Shown here: piece by piece, positions 46,196-58,600 of the stretch
Layout of the letters: each line of letters starts with the position of its first letter
Position numbering within the stretch: position 1 is the stretch's first letter
From: Ramazzottius varieornatus
Lineage: Eukaryota > Tardigrada > Eutardigrada > Parachela > Ramazzottiidae
DNA length: 64,000 nucleotides
Assembly: GCA_001949185.1 (NCBI GenBank)
Contig: BDGG01000002.1
Span: 5,756,448 to 5,820,447 of the forward strand
Direction of reading: 5' to 3'
Program-made: the position numbers and the translations under genes
Notes under the pieces: generated by a model
The model's input: the letters and a program-made list of their open reading frames with translations, nothing else
Told to the model about the DNA's origin: nothing
Database searches by the model: none

Positions 46196-46647
46196 TTCAG
46201 CGTTGGACGGGTGACTTACCCAGCGAAATACCGAAAACAGGCAACGGCTTCCCAACATCAAGTCAAAGCCCTACGGAAACGCGGCAATCAATCAATCAGC
46301 ATTTTTCAGGCTTACAACACCGTTTCGAATGTCGTTCGAGCACCGGGCCTCTTGATCAGTCCAGACAGGATTTACGCACCGATGGCCAAAATGCCACCTT
46401 TAGCCTCTCTTGGCAGGTCGTACGAGACAACTGAGTCATTTTTGATATTGGGCTGGGTAAATCATCCCTCCATCGCAGCCTGTGTTGACTGTCGACGAAT
46501 CGAAAGAAATCTTTATCCCTTGCAGATCCCTCGAGCTCAGTTCTCGAGGAACTTGTCTTGTACTACGGTCTACGGAGAGGATATTAAAGGATACACCTGG
46601 GAGTCGACTCAGCTATTGCTTTCGGGCACATCGGGTCGGACTTCACG

Positions 46648-47287
46648 ATGGAAGCGCAACTGGAGAAGAATATCAGAGAGGTGTAAGTGTATAACGTAGT
46701 GTACACACTACAGCTGCTGGAGGTATCTTGGAGGGACTGTCCATTATCTGTAAGCTGCTGTACTTGCAGAATGAACCAGCCTCAAGTGACTGGAGCTATG
46801 TGCATCGACAGGAAAGGCCTTTGTCTAACAGGTACCTAAGCGTCTGTTTGATTGAATTCGGTCGCTGATGCTGAGATGCTCAGGGCTCTAAGTAGCTACG
46901 AGTACATGGCTGTTCTATGTTTATGGTGCCTCTTTTCTTCCAGCAAAAGGGAACGCCGATTCTAGTGCAGCAGGATTTCTGAGCGAGATATCGAAATTTG
47001 CCAACCAGATTGTGTCCTCGGATGGGGACTCCCCAGTTGTCGCTCTCGAATACTCGAAATCGTAAGTCTACGAAGAATGACTTCCGGCCGAAGTGTAGGA
47101 ACAAAGTTTGCTCGTATCGAACATTTATATAATAGTTTGGATATTCTTTCTGAAAATTATGATGGGAAGCGCTGCAAATGCCAGATGTTCTTCGAATCAA
47201 CTGTTGGAATTTTAATGCAGGCAGATTCTACTGAAAGGAGGCGAGAGCGTCTGTACCGTTATTTACAAAGAGAAACAACAGAAATAA
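46648..47287 (+). CDS. LAMTOR5: Ragulator subunit LAMTOR5 (HBXIP)
   Basis: A roadblock-fold subunit of the Ragulator complex that anchors Rag GTPases and mTORC1 at the lysosome. Four exons give 93 aa: 46648-46682, 46770-46831, 46944-47061 and 47221-47287. The protein reads MEAQLEKNIREVMNQPQVTG, MCIDRKGLCL, SAAGFLSEISKFANQIV and SPVVALEY, matching MEATLEQHLED…GVLCTDSQGLNL…VVCLE of LAMTOR5 in order and length (91 aa in human). Its stop is only 96 bp from that of the convergent GMC oxidoreductase, so the 3' UTRs probably overlap. Confidence 0.88.
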
Positions 47288-47383
47288 TGAAGTTATCAAA
47301 GAACAACCAGATCATCAAAGAAGAGGGAATTAAACGTGATGCAAGAGATCGTTGATTCAGGGGAAAGGATTTTGAGAAATAAT

Positions 47384-50300
47384 TTACATAAACAATTTCG
47401 GCTCGTATTGTGATTTTTTGCTGAAGTCTGTCTTGGAGCCCCATGCGCTGGCGACCATGTCCGCTGCTTTCTCGCCTATCATTACTGTTGGCGCGTGGGT
47501 GTTTCCTAGTAGGCAAAAGATATTCCCACACTTTGTAGAATTTTACCAATGAAACTTTCTCTTCTGCGATACATTCGCCCAATACATACCACTTATGATA
47601 GTCGGTATAATTGAGGCATCCGCTACGCGGAGCTTCGAGATACCTTTCACTCTGAAATAGATTCGCGTTGAATAAATTCTGACTTCCTGGTTTGGTCTCT
47701 TAAAGTATCCACAAGTGATTTAGGTCCTTACCGTAACGATGAATCAACTACGGTACTTGCGTCGCTAGACTTGCCCATCTTGCAAGTTCCCACAGGATGA
47801 TAGGCGGAACGAGCAGCATAACGAATAATGCATTCATAGTACTCTTCTGAACCAGCAGGAAGAGCAGCGCATACGGGGAAGGACGGGAAGTTGGGCGTGA
47901 TGCCGACTTTCTTGAACTCTTCGGATTGTAGGAAGAAGTCTGCCACGAACTTGAAACCTTCAGTATGAAAACACCGCTATAGCTTCAAGAATCATACCGC
48001 ACGTCCAGGAACATTTCAGAATGCTTGTCCTAGTATGTCACAAGAGTCCTTGGATCTACGTACCTTTCGCGTAGACTTTGACGTCCTCTTCTTCAGATAG
48101 GAATCTGGGATCTATCACCGGCGGACTCATTGGATTGTTGTCCGCTAGCTTTACCGTGCCTCTGGATTTGGGATGAAGGAAAAGCGGGGATATTATGAAA
48201 CCGGGTTTGCCCATGTTCTCTGGCTTTGTGTAATATTGTGGGATAGTCTACAGCAGAATAATGTTACAACTATAAGACTTTTCTGATCTGTTCACCTTCC
48301 TCCTAACTTCCTTATTAGTGTTTTTCTCCACAACACTTACCTCTGGCGCCATATTTTGCCTGAGAATCAATTCTTCGGGAGGATACATCGCGGTGTTTAC
48401 GATAGCTGTCTGGATGTGTGGGAATGTGGGAGGAGTTCCATATTGAGCTGCCAATTCTGGAATGTGGAAGAATCCAAAGCTGACTACACTCGATGCCGAG
48501 AAAAGACCTGCAAATTATTACGGCAAGTTAGCAATCCGATTAGTTTGACCTGTAAAACTGAAATAATGCTTTATTTCCTTCAGAGCTGATGGATGCCGGA
48601 CTTTTTTGTACCTGTTCCATCCTTCGCGTAGCGGGAAATCTGCTTTGGATCAGTAAGCTCGGCCATGTTCAAACCGACCTCAGTGTCGTTGGTGTTGAAG
48701 ACCATTTGGACCTGGAGGTGGTCTTGCAAGTTTTCACCGACCGGTAGGTCGCTGAGTGGCTCGATCTGCAAGAACACTCAAAGTGAGTTTGTATGGCTGT
48801 TACTGAGCTATCGTTCCAGATTGCTGGAGAGGTACTGACGAACCTTGTTTTTTCGTAGCTCTGCTGCGGAACCGATACCACTGAGCATCAAAATCTTCGG
48901 AGAGTTTATGGCTCCAGCTGAGAGGATGACTTCCTTGCGAACACTGACCACTCTGGACACCAGCGGACTCACACCATCAACCACCATAAACTCAACGCCG
49001 GTCGTCTGCTTGGTACGTGGGTCGATGACTATTCGGGCGACTTGAGCGTTGGAGATGACGTGGAGATTACGTCTGTGTTTTTGTTTGTCAGGACGGAGAT
49101 AGGCACTGGCTGCTGACCACCGATATCCATGGAAGGCGTTAACTAGAGCAGAATGACGGCTATGGAAAACCCTCTACCTTGGTAAGTACGGTAAAGTACC
49201 CCTGAATATTCAAACTCATACTTTGTGTTGGGGCGAACCCCAGCTGGCTCTCCCCATTACTGTCCGGGTTGTACAGGTTCTTGGCTTTGGCCGCGCGGAA
49301 CAGCAGGTCAGCCAGATAAATCTCCTGATTAGGATTGTCCTCGATGCGAAGTGGCCCGTTAGAGCCATGGAGACCTGCCAAATAGGCCGACGTGGTAACG
49401 TAATAGCGATATGACTATGGCGTAATTACGTGCTGCGGTAAAGTTCCACCGGCATAATCCTACCTGTTTTCACCAGATCTGGGTTCTGATTATTCTCTGA
49501 TTTCAGGAAGTACGGAAAAACGTCCTTCCAACTCCATCCGTCGGCTCCCTCCTTAGCCCACATATCGTAATCTTCGCGGTTCCCACGAATGTAGAGCAGA
49601 TGGTTGATGGAACTGGTGCCGCCCACCACCCGACCAGCTGACATGAGATTTTGCTACATCATGAAACAACCAGACAAGTAAGCTAAACTGGTTGATGTTA
49701 ACTTAGGTAACGTGATATAGAGTTGATACGATCTAGATTTGATTACATTACTTAGCGGTCAAGGCCAAGCTCGTTATATGTGTCTTCTCACCCTGCCATT
49801 CAGGCCCGCGCCACTCCACTTTTGGGGGACCGTCGTGAAGTTCCAGTCCAGGAAAGTGGCTTGGGGATCGGCTATATGGACAAGCGGGAACGTGTGGGAA
49901 AAAGACTCGGGAGGCCCAGCCTCTAACAGCAAAATCTTCCAGTGCTTGTGCTCAGCCAGGCGACTAGCCACAACACTTCCGGCGGTTCCGGCTCCAACTG
50001 CAAATACTAGAAAGATGGTAACTCCATTAAAAATCAGTAAGAGCGTTTATGAAGCAACAATGCCCGCAGTCTATGATTAGTATCCCGGATGTGAAATACG
50101 ATGGGGCAGTATTGGTATGCTAATTGCATGTTTGGTCAATACTTCGCTGGGCGGCAAAACATTGTGACAAAGATGTTTGCTGTGGGTAGCGCAATAAGAA
50201 AAGAATTAAATTTTATGGTATCAAATCGATACTCTAAGATCAATTTCGAAATTCGCCCAAACTTTATCTTAACATGTAGAAGATCCAGAGGAAAGCAGTT

Positions 50301-50641
50301 TTTATTTTCTTGCAGTTTAGTGGGATGCAGTTTAGCATGGAAACGCGTTTTGGGGACCTGAGAAACAAACTTGACCGATTTTCGAACGGCAGACTTTGCG
50401 GTGTTGTTTGGTCGAAGCGTGCGTCACTTGATAAAGGAGTTATGCAGTTTGTTCGGGTCCATGGTATTCATTCCAACTTACCGATGATAAAGTCGTATTC
50501 TTTTGTTGCATTCCCAGGTATCGTAGTGAGAAACTGGGCGGCAGGGGTTGTTGGAGCCTTCAGCTGCGTGGTCCAGTACTGAACTCTGGCCATGAATAGC
50601 GCAGCCAGTCCTAGTAATGCTTCGAACGGGATGGGGAACAT
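47384..50641 (-). CDS. GMC-family FAD oxidoreductase (glucose/choline dehydrogenase-like)
   Basis: A flavoenzyme that oxidises an alcohol or sugar. Eleven exons give 643 aa: 50641-50482, 50006-49792, 49653-49464, 49374-49222, 49142-48844, 48765-48612, 48507-48341, 48247-48064, 47957-47732, 47651-47590 and 47505-47384. An N-terminal hydrophobic segment (FEALLGLAALFMARV) suggests a signal anchor or secretion. The FAD-binding GxGxxG lies at 58-63 (VGAGTAGS), with EAGPPES after it. GMC signature 1 (GRVVGGTSSINHLLYIRG), signature 2 (SAGAINSPKILMLSGIG) and VGENLQDH are all present. The catalytic pair is His561 (YHPVGTCKMG) and His607 (SGNTHAPT), both retained. The exon-4 donor was set at 49221 so that GFAPTQ joins HGYRWSAASAYL with the family's exact spacing. 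Substrate unknown; arthropods have many paralogues. Confidence 0.9.
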
Positions 50642-52476
50642 TATGGCGAGCCGGAAGGTGGGCGTGGACCGGGTGGGAACAGCGAGAGATCAAGAACGGT
50701 CCTGTCCGATCGCGAGTCCGTCCTCAAGAGCACACACTGAGGCCCTCATACACAATAACCGAGAAGGGCGACCAGCGGACTGTAGCACACAAAAGAGCAA
50801 GTAAGCCGAGGAAGGTTGCGTCTTCCTGCTAGACGCCGCCGTCGCTGCAGACAAACACTGGGTAAGCAGACGATAACTTTCCTTGATTAGAAAGCTATGA
50901 GAGATACATCCGTATTCCTTTAGCCCCTTATATATTATGTCGTTTTCTGGTGTAATTATAGCCTGCTGTTTGCCGTGTATGACGAAGAGGAGCCAATTGG
51001 CTGATGGCGGCTCGGACTGGGCAGGGATGGACGGATGGCACTAGTCGATCAAGGCCAGTCATAACAGCGCGTATTGCACTACGTGGCTGGCCTCCGTAGT
51101 CGTCCATTACAGACACCTACCTAACAAACTTAACAGCACCTCTCCACTCCGTCAAGTAAGAAAAAGTCTGCTGCCGGCACGATGCAATCACGAATATTGT
51201 CCCGCGGTCCGAAACGAACCAACTAGGTAAAATACGACGTACCCGTAGATGCACAGACGAGCAGTCAAGCCGGCTTGCTAATTACAGCCGTTTTCACTGA
51301 GCGTTTCTTCCTATTGAATAGGCTAATTATACTGCACCAAAGAACACAAAGAGCACTCTCATGTGACGCGACGGGCGGGCGGCCATGGGTCGGCCCAGGA
51401 CGAGCCGGCGAGCATTCCATTTTGCATGAGCTACTCGCCACTTAACTGGCCTACCTGACCTTGAATTCTATCATGCACTGCCATTTTGCTCTAGTGGGTT
51501 TTTCTGCAGATTAGCATCGCATCTAGATCCAAAACAACCTTTGGTTCGCCATAGTCCTCGACGTCCACTGAACGGACTGGACAAACGTCAACGTCTTATA
51601 TGGATACACATAAAGAATAAAAGATAAAAGTTCAAGAACTATTTCTGCAGAACCGCGATGGCATTCGGATAATTTTGTGAACTTGAATAAATCTTTTCTG
51701 AAATTGGCTGTACCTCAATCTCATGAAGACCGCCTGTTCCAATTTTTTATATCCGCCCTGAACAGCGCACCTCACTAATGGTTCTCCGGTTGGGTAGTCC
51801 CTATCGATCAGGTTCCCCGTTTTACTCAGAACTTTGGAAGTTAGTGCGACTCTGATTTTTCCATATTTTTCCATATGGAAGCTGGCGCTCTTTGTTACGG
51901 AAACTTTGTATTCGATTGTAAGGCTGGGTACTGTAAAGCCGGAGAAAGACACTTGTGTGTTGAAGTACTTCAAAGCCGGAACAGCAGGTGTACACCCCGC
52001 AGGAGTAGCGAATCTGTATTTTCAAAAACGTGATTACTAGTATTGTTCGAGTGCTACAGATGATGACACCAATTATCGCGGAGAAGACAACAGATCTATC
52101 AGGCAACAGGTTTTATTAATAGAAAGTTTCACCTTGGTGTTGGTAAGAGCGGTTAGTCAAAGGCAGACGAACAGTTATAAGTATGGCGACAATCAACTTG
52201 GACGGAAATGTGAGCCAAGAAGGGCAGCTTCATTGCATTTAGATGGGAAACTCTAGCTAATGCGAGTGCCAGCACACAAAACGCGCGTCACAATCTGGGT
52301 CAACTTATGCGCTAGACAAAGCGGCTGCACGCAGGCAAGATAGCGCTTATCACTCCTTCCCAGAAGCTTGCACGATTTACAGGGGAAAAACGTGCGACAC
52401 TTTTTGTCACACTACTTATTACGTGTCCGGACAGAGAAAAACACTAAACAATAGAAAAAAGTCAGTGAGTTATGGT
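50642..52476. other. Intergenic region between GMC oxidoreductase and MDM1
   Basis: Mostly without supported genes. The only notable content is the partial coding segment at 51632-52013 listed separately. The stretch 50642-51600 includes the upstream region of the oxidoreductase. Confidence 0.4.
51632..52013 (-). CDS. Possible terminal exon of an unidentified protein
   Basis: An open frame of about 126 residues begins at an acceptor (AAAATACAG, first base 52013) and ends at a stop at 51632. It reads …FATPAGCTPAVPALKYFNTQ… then beta-strand-like alternation (SLTIEYKVSVTKSASFHM, KIRVALTSKVLSKTGNL) and a basic end. I found no matching upstream exon: the nearby frame starting MPDRSVVFSAIIGVIIC leaves an intron too short and out of phase. 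It could be the last exon of a secreted beta-sandwich protein, or chance. Confidence 0.3.
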
Positions 52477-54415
52477 TCACAGATCGATCCAGGCGGAAAA
52501 GTGGCCTTTGCCTCCAGACTTTGTGTTTTCCGCGTGTCGCACGGCGCTGAATTGTCGCTCAGGGCTTCGTCTTTCGGGGACCTTCGCCACCGGAGAAGGT
52601 TGGCGCACGGGGGTTTGCCGAGCCGAAAACCCATTGCGCGAACTGGGACGCACTTTTTCTCGTTTCGACTCATCCGCTTGCACAATCATATTTGTTTCCA
52701 CCGGAATTCTTTGACTATGTTGAGTATTAGCATTCAGGGAACTTGGTGATTTTTTGTTCACAGGACTTGAACGTCTACTCGGCCTGGCGAACCCGTCTGC
52801 AAGTACAAATAAAAAATTTATTCATAGACTTGAATTTATGATTTTGGCTTTTTTGTTGTTTTTCGTGGTTTTTGCAATTTTGTTTCCTTGATTACCGGGT
52901 CTCTCCGATACGCGGTCCGATCGGAGAGACCCGGATATTTATGAAATGGTTCTAGTATTAGGGCGGTAGACGAAATTACTATTGTCTGGGGTACGTACTC
53001 TGTAGAGTTCCACCCAGTTTTTGAGGTCTATCGAAGCCCGATGATCGGCAGTCCGGAACTTGTTGGCTTTTGCTGCCACCCCGACCTTGGTGTAACTTGA
53101 GGTTGCCGGAAGAGGCGCGGACCTTTTGAAAGTCTGCCTCATATGTTGTTATAGAGCTGCTTGGCCGCCGCTACAAGAGAGAACTTCTTGTATTGACTTC
53201 ATGTTGCTTTTTCCACTGTATTTTGCATAACAGTGTACAGCTTTTCGCAAACAGAACAAAGAACGAGACTTTTAGAAGACTTACGTCATGGCGAACAGGT
53301 GAAAACCCGGATCTGCGGTCTTGACTACGGTTGAGTGATCTAGTTGAGAAGCTTCTCGGCATTGACCGAAGCACGGGCGTTGTTGACGATGCAAAATCAT
53401 TCGCATCAAAATACTTTGCTTTGCGCAGAATATCTAAACGCGCCGCATTGTTTGGTGACGCATTGACAACGACGGCAGGATATATCTCAGCTGGTGCCAC
53501 TCCATCTTCGATGGTACTTCCTGTTTGCGTTATGCCTGTATATCAAAATACTCTTGAACACACATACCGTAATCACTTCGTCATTAACATACCTGCCGGT
53601 CTTAGCGGCAAATTCTCTGCTGACATCAAAGAATTCGTCTGTGTGGATTGAGAGTACTTGGTAGGTGCGTAAAACACCGGATACTTGATGATGGTTTGAT
53701 GTGAGAGGTCATCTGTTTGCTGACCACACGACACCATACCTGGAAGCAAAAATTTTGCTGATTAGCCAACGCACCAATCTTGAAAGTCAACAAGGAAGCA
53801 CCTTGGTTTACCTTCAGGTCGTTGGTCATTCCGTATCAGCTCGAGAGCAGGATGGTCACGCGATACCACCGGTATTTTATATTCGTCTTGTCTTATCAGC
53901 GTTTTCACGGCCGGATATTTGTATGTGTCAGGTTCTATTGTATCATACTGGTGAAAGGCACCGTTCGGTCTAGCCTCCCGGATCGCGACAGTCGGCTGAC
54001 TGTCATAATAAGGTTCCCAGAACCTTGTCGCTTGAGAAGGAATCTGTAGTAGGTGGTCCCGAGAGAAGTGGTCTCCACGGGCCCGCATCTTGTTCTCCGC
54101 AGCTCTTTTTCGCGAATCTTGCAGCTCGGTGATCCATTCAAGGTCGCCTCGGTCGATCTGGAAAGCGATTAACGGTGTCAATAAGCACCAAACATCCGGG
54201 AAGAACCACAGCATCCTTGCGAGTCAGGTTCGCAGCTTATGTCAGCACACCTTAGAGTTATGCAACTCGGAAAAGGGGTTCGCTGTAAGCTGTAGTTGAG
54301 CTGAGCAAGAGACAGTTCAATCCCTTACCACCTGTTCTGTTGAATTTCGGTCGATACGACGGTTGCGACGTCCCGCGAACGACTGTTCGTACTCCGACTG
54401 ATAGCTAGAAACCAT
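52477..54415 (-). CDS. MDM1: MDM1-like centriolar/nuclear microtubule-binding protein
   Basis: MDM1 binds microtubules and restrains centriole duplication; it is found at centrioles and in the nucleus. Six exons give 439 aa: 54415-54332, 54157-53812, 53739-53593, 53535-53285, 53170-52999 and 52796-52477. The strongest match is DLEWITELQDSRKRAAENK…GDHFSRDHLLQI, equivalent to the conserved ELREKAEFYRKR…THFSRDHLNQI block. Family-type SEYxxxF repeats appear as SSYQSEYEQSF at the start and TTYEADFQKV in exon 5. The C-terminal third is Ser/Arg/Pro-rich and disordered. It is shorter than the vertebrate protein (about 700 aa), so it may be reduced or may lack an upstream exon. A 15-bp hairpin lies in the last intron. 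Confidence 0.72.
52895..52934. repeat. Perfect 15-bp hairpin in last MDM1 intron
   Basis: CCGGGTCTCTCCGAT (52895-52909) pairs exactly with 52920-52934 around a 10-base GC-rich loop. The flanking intron is T-rich, so the hairpin stands out compositionally. Confidence 0.85.
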
Positions 54416-55630
54416 CGTCCTGCTGTGACCTCCTTAAGGAATTGGAAAACAACAGTAACATATCAGGTCAGCAAACCGCCAACTGTCGCGATGAGAGTGC
54501 AGGCACGTTCGAGCAAGGCATCCAGAGTAGATGTCCGAGCCGCGTTCGGGATTCATAAACCTGCAAAACAACAGCACTACAAACATGAGTAAGACCGACA
54601 GAACTCACAGACCTAGAAGTACCTCGCCACTCATACGCCGAGGGCCGAAGTCCAAACGGAAGTCCCGCTCCAGGTTAAGAGGGGGCGGATGAAAGATCAA
54701 AGATCTGACAAAACTGGGAGTTTGGGATGGGGAAGAGGTGTGAGTCACAGCTGCGGAACGTCCATGAATCATGACCCATGCTCATTTGTGCGCGAGCATT
54801 GAGCAGGTCTACTGTACGCTCATGGGCGTCAGAAAATTGCATACTGTGAAGCCGAACCGTTTGCGAGGAATCGGGTACGTAGGTGCAAGTCATGAGTGAA
54901 TTTTGGCTCATGTTTGAAATCGCGGTGACGTCGTGAAAAGAACGAATTTGAAACGCGAGAAAGGCCCTAACCGAACACATCTCTGTGGCGTCAACCAGAT
55001 TGCGCAGCTGCTTGCTTGTGCCACTGCAACCGTTGATTCAATTTTTAGTCCGAACAATCAAATAATCACTTAATTATTTACAGCAGGTGGAAGTTGCTGA
55101 GGATGTCTTCTAAGATCTGTTCTTTTCTGGATAGAGCATCTCCTCATCCTGCTCCAGGATACTGATTCAAAAACAAACCTTCGATGACTTTCATGGGTTA
55201 GAGTAGTTTGTAGTTTGTCTGTCGAGGCTGATCATTGGCTTTGGTCGCAGGCATCCCCGAATTTGTTGTGCGTCTGTTTCACTCGCGTCCTGAATCCCTG
55301 CGCGTTCTGCGCCCCAGTGGATCCTCCTGCCTTCACCGTCATGTGTGGCATCTTGGCCTTCCTGGAGCAACCTTTGAGATTCACCAAACTAAATTCGTCA
55401 ACGTGCCTTTGTTGTCGTTAAAACGTCGGTCAGAATCGGGAACAATATCTTACACTAAGTCGTGTTCCCTCTCCTTGCTTGACTGGACCGCCATCAAGCA
55501 GACGTTGAGGGTAGGTGTTTGGTTGATTGACTGATTATTCATAAACAGGAGTTTCGGTTGCTTATTAAAGTTTCGTTCGCTCCAGGCTGATATCGAGTTG
55601 CTTCTTTTAGGTCTGCCTCACTGTCAAAAG
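54416..55630. other. Divergent region between MDM1 and BRPF
   Basis: Should hold both promoters and any missing first exons. Plus-strand frames at 55215-55534 look open, but their translations do not match the N-terminal zinc finger of BRPF proteins, and I could not join them in frame to the BRPF exon at 55631. Confidence 0.4.
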
Positions 55631-58600
55631 ATGGCCCCTCTGAAGAAGCGTCGAAAGGCCAACAGTCGAAGATGGTCGAGAGCGGTGAGAGATCGTCCTC
55701 GACGTGCTTTAGATCGAGCCGTAAGCAACGACTACACCTATGACTTGAATGCTGCTGGGTACGTTTATTATTCAGATTATCCACGAAAGTTCAAACTTCG
55801 CAGTTACCAGTGCTGTATTGGTTGTATTGCTGTTTACAGAGAGCCAATGCTGTCGTGGGCTCAAGCTCAGCAGACTGTGAGGCTTATGCGAGGACATTCG
55901 ACAGAAAGATTTACGATAGCCAATGAACTCCCTCTCAAATACGAAACGTCTTCCACTGCGGTGCCTCGCGAAATCACTAAATCTGCAAAGAAGAAGATTG
56001 CCACGGCGCTCCTCTCAGCGGCAGGCTCGTTTGAGGTTGTCGAGGCTCTACAAAAGCCCGTCGAGAACGTCGTTGCACCTCCAGATGATCAGCAGGAATC
56101 GTATGTCTGCGATGAGGAGGTACGACCGTCAAATAGCGCCACTCGGTCCTGTAACGGTGTTCTAATGTCTCTCTTTTGCACAGGACATCGAAATGCTAAA
56201 GATCATCACCGAACGAGAGCTACAGGGGGAACATAATCGGCTGACAGTGACCCACTTCGAAAACACCATCACTCTGCTGGAGCGAGAGTCGATGCGATTT
56301 GTGAGAGAATCACTCTAGAGTTATAATCTCTTTAAGTGCAGTGGTAAAATAGCAAACCAATATTTCTGTGTTTTTGTTTAACTTAGCGAGGGACGAATTC
56401 CAGCTTCATCTTGCCGGTGGACGAAGACGCCGTGTGTTCTGTTTGCCAGAAAGGCGACTGTGACAATACCAACATGATCCTTTTCTGCGATATGTGCAAC
56501 CTTGCCGTTCATCAGGTTTGTCCTGCAGAACTTTGTAGCATATGAGCTTCTACTAGATGAGTCTTATTTGTGTCTTGCAGGAATGTTATGGAGTGCCGTA
56601 TATTCCAGAAGGGCAGTGGCATTGTCGTCGCTGCATGGTTTCCCCCTCGAGACCAGCCCAGTGTGTCCTCTGTCCGAACTCCGAAGGAGCGCTGAAGCAG
56701 ACGGAAGATGGTCACTGGGCTCACGTCATCTGTGCGATGTACATTCCCGGGGTCGCATTCAAAAGCACACAGCTCCTGGAACCGATCGTCAACATCGAGA
56801 CCATCGAGAAAAGCCGTCACAAACTGAGTTGCTGCATATGCAAAAAGCAAGAAGGCTTTGACAAGACCAAGAAAGGTAGGGAATCCGTTTCAAAAGGACT
56901 TCTGAACGGTATTCTTGATGTTTGGTTTCTTTACAGTTGGAGTCTGCATCCAGTGTAAGGAACCTGCCTGCAAGGTCGCTTTTCATGTGACATGCGCGCA
57001 GAAGGCGGGGTACTACATGGACCTGAAGCCGGCCAAAGACGACGAGAAGGACAGTAAGGATAACGTGAAGAACGAGGACGACGACGTGGAAGCTATCGCC
57101 TACTGCGAGAAGCATTCGCGTGAGCAGCCTCAGAAGAAGGATGCCCGCAGTTCTTCATCGCTGTCCAATAGACATGCCAGCGCGAATAAAGCTCAGCAGC
57201 AGAATCGGATGGAAAGTCTCAATATCGAACCTGCGAGGTAAGAAAGGCAACTGCGAGATACTTTATGTTTCACTCTGAATAACAAGTGAGGTAAGAGTAT
57301 TCATAGCGTTTTATTGCAGCCTCATGAAAATCGCCAAAGAGATGAAGCTTGACAAGAGACCGAAGCTCTTCATTCTTATTCTCAACTATTGGAAGTCGAA
57401 GCGACGAGCCAGGAATGGTCTACCACTGCTCAAACGACCCAAAGGTCGCAATGTTGTAGCTTTGAGAACGGTACGTAAACCATCTAGCTTCTTCTTTCTT
57501 CGTGCCACAACCCCGACAGCTACTTTGACTTGAGAACTGGGTCCTGAACGTAATCTCGTCTGGTGTTGCGTAGGCTAACCACGAGGAGTTAGAGACTCAT
57601 CGCTGCATGTTCAAGGCAGCACGTCAGCAAGCCGAAAAGCTGCGCACACTGATAGAATATCAGCTGAGGAAGGACAAGATCGATTTCAAACGCGTAAGTC
57701 CTGCACTCATACTCTGTTAGAGAATATGCAGGAGGAATCTTGCGGACGTTTGTCGACTTTTACTTCGTGCAGGACAAGCTGCTGGATGTCAGGCAAGGTT
57801 TCGAAGTGATGCCAGCGAAGAACATTCTGGAGCACGTTTTTGACCGTATCAAGGCGGTGGACAAAGACAACTACTTCGCAGTCCCTGTGACGGAAAAGAT
57901 CGCGCCAAAATATTTCTCCATCATCTCGCACCCAATGGCCTTCTCTACCATGGCCAAGAAGCTGGAGGAACCGCGTGCTTACTCTTCGTTTGAAGAATTT
58001 GAGGCCGACGTCAACCTCATCATCAATAACTGCCTGAAGTACAACCAGTCCGACACAATTTTCCATAGGTTCGCCTTGACTTTCCGCGAAATGGTAAATA
58101 TCTTTCTCTGCAAGTTTTTGGTGCGAATCAGGATGGAGACTCTGACTTTGGTTATCTAGGTCAAGCCTATGCTGGAGGAAGGCAGAAGAGACTACAAGGA
58201 GTACGTGGGTCGAGCACGAGAGGGCACTTCGCTGTACCAGCTTACACGACTGGAGACCGATGTCATGGATCTCGATGACAGTCCCGTGTCTGGAAAGACT
58301 GGCACAGAAGATGACCTGCTAAGCGAGGTTTCGACCACCGGTGACGACTTGAACGGTAAGTCTTCTGATGGCAGTCAACGAGTTGCATATCCTGCACCTG
58401 CATGCGCTTGACTACTATCTCGCCGTATGGGGGTGTGCAGGTGGATGAACTGTGGTGACGCAGTGTGAACCTATGTACCGGAAGTTGCTCTACTCTCATG
58501 TACCTGCATACATCTCAAACTGTTTTTATCGTGGTCTGCGTGTACGGGGGTGCATTTGACATGTTGAACTATTGCTAATGTAGGTCATTTGCTTTCCGTT

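Larger units (their letters stand above)
43651..46647. other. 3-kb repeat-rich divergent spacer between NELF-A and LAMTOR5
   Basis: AT-rich DNA with direct repeats (45219-45925), a block rich in TCGATA/CGATATTTTT units (about 45368-45520), CTGTGC-rich imperfect repeats (about 45747-45840) and the palindromic element at 46115-46195. No supported exon. Confidence 0.6.
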
